IMG/VR virus record: IMGVR_UViG_3300042465_002049
Location: 1-22,559 of that record
DNA: 22,559 bases
Source: a virus
Reading direction: 5' to 3' (one strand)
This document shows, piece by piece, positions 22,091-22,559 of the stretch (the first letter of the stretch is position 1; every line of letters starts with the position of its first letter). The notes below the pieces were generated by a model, which was not told where the DNA came from, searched no databases, and saw nothing but the letters and a program-made list of their open reading frames with translations. The translations under genes were made by a program, and so were the position numbers.

Positions 22091-22553
22091 CTTTGTGTTC
22101 CTTTCGACGTTTGTTACGATAGTCTGTATTGATATCAGTAACAGCTTGTCTACTAATCTTACGTTCAAACTGAAACGATACACGATCAGCAATGCGCTGA
22201 TGTGTGAGGTCCGTGTCAGTTAGTAAGTGTATTATAGCACTAATCATGTCTTGAGTCAAACCAAAGCGCCCACTTTCTACCGCATCATTCATGTTGTCTT
22301 GGTGAGTACCGGGTTTCATGTGATGATAGTTGCCACATAGATTGTTATTACAAACTACATGGCGAATAAGTCTAGGATCATCGAGCGGAAAGTCCTTGGG
22401 ATGAATAACATGGTACACAACACGATGCCCGTAGTAACTCTTGCCATTGTAAGAGAATACTGCAATGCCTTTTCCATTCAGTGCGTACTCTTTTACCTTC
22501 CAAGGCCAGCATAGTTCTATGTGTATCTTGCCATCATTCAAACCGCCAGTCAT
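22074..22553 (-). CDS. HNH homing-type endonuclease
   Basis: A 159-residue protein. The HNH core is clear: HRVVYHVIHP (about residues 43-52), then DPRLIRHVVCNNNLCGNYHHMKPGTHQDNM, which matches the HNH_3 pattern R.V...H....NP.HL..GT...N. The C-terminal part (QRIADRVSFQFERKISRQAVTDI) looks like a helix-turn-helix/NUMOD-type DNA-binding region. Such genes are usually free-standing selfish elements in phage genomes, or act in DNA packaging. ATG 22553 is only 6 bases from the window end and the frame stays open, so the true start may lie outside. Confidence 0.88.
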   Translation of the reverse strand: MTGGLNDGKIHIELCWPWKVKEYALNGKGIAVFSYNGKSYYGHRVVYHVIHPKDFPLDDPRLIRHVVCNNNLCGNYHHMKPGTHQDNMNDAVESGRFGLTQDMISAIIHLLTDTDLTHQRIADRVSFQFERKISRQAVTDINTDYRNKRRKEHKDGQEQ

Positions 22554-22559
22554 ATCGTA

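Noticed and set aside
10445-22553. CRISPR array, anti-CRISPR or toxin-antitoxin system
   Set aside because: No repeat-spacer pattern, and no small gene pair with recognisable toxin features; the Cas4-like nuclease fits the phage recombination set.

Overview
The window looks like the middle of a tailed double-stranded DNA phage genome, most likely a short-tailed (podovirus-like) phage of a Gram-negative bacterium. The reasons are a virion and lysis gene block with a series of probable internal-virion (ejection) proteins ending in one very large protein, a soluble GH24 endolysin with a GTA-type 3TM holin, and a dense replication and recombination block. No integrase, repressor, insertion sequence, rRNA or CRISPR array is visible. 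I cannot name the host or the phage genus from sequence alone.

Layout. Bases 14-10452 are on the + strand and form a late block with almost no spacing: tail fibre (14-1513), membrane/coiled-coil protein (1526-1843), 3TM holin (1853-2281), GH24 endolysin (2278-2712), GNAT-fold protein (2714-3187), then five probable virion-interior or structural proteins ending in a 1384-residue protein (6298-10452). Everything from 10445 to the right edge is on the - strand, transcribed right to left. The two blocks meet tail to tail, and their last genes overlap by 8 bases at 10445-10452 inside a hairpin.

Read in its own direction, the - strand block contains: an HNH endonuclease, a small coiled-coil protein, an unknown 152-aa protein, tRNA-Val(UAC), three small unknown proteins, a PD-(D/E)XK exonuclease with a probable Fe-S cysteine set, a 55-aa acidic protein, a Sak4-like RecA-fold ATPase, an SSB-like protein, a small basic protein, a ribbon-helix-helix-like protein, a small unknown protein, a RecD/Dda-type SF1 helicase, a dNMP kinase, a MazG-like pyrophosphohydrolase, a DNA polymerase I with an N-terminal uracil-DNA-glycosylase-like domain, a small unknown protein and a DUF3987-type P-loop ATPase. 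Together these supply nucleotide metabolism (kinase, MazG), replication (polymerase, helicase, ATPase, SSB) and end-processing recombination (exonuclease, Sak4, SSB). Many junctions are ATGA or GTGA overlaps, suggesting translational coupling.

The most notable spot is 17297-17755 (- strand): a sigma70-like promoter (TTGACC, 17-base spacer, TATATA), a 15-bp hairpin at the predicted transcript 5' end, the small basic-protein gene, then two tandem hairpins. The basic-protein and SSB-like genes are visibly richer in G/C-ending codons than their neighbours. No stretch longer than 300 bases lacks a gene; the largest gaps (17267-17401 and 17633-17772) hold these structures.
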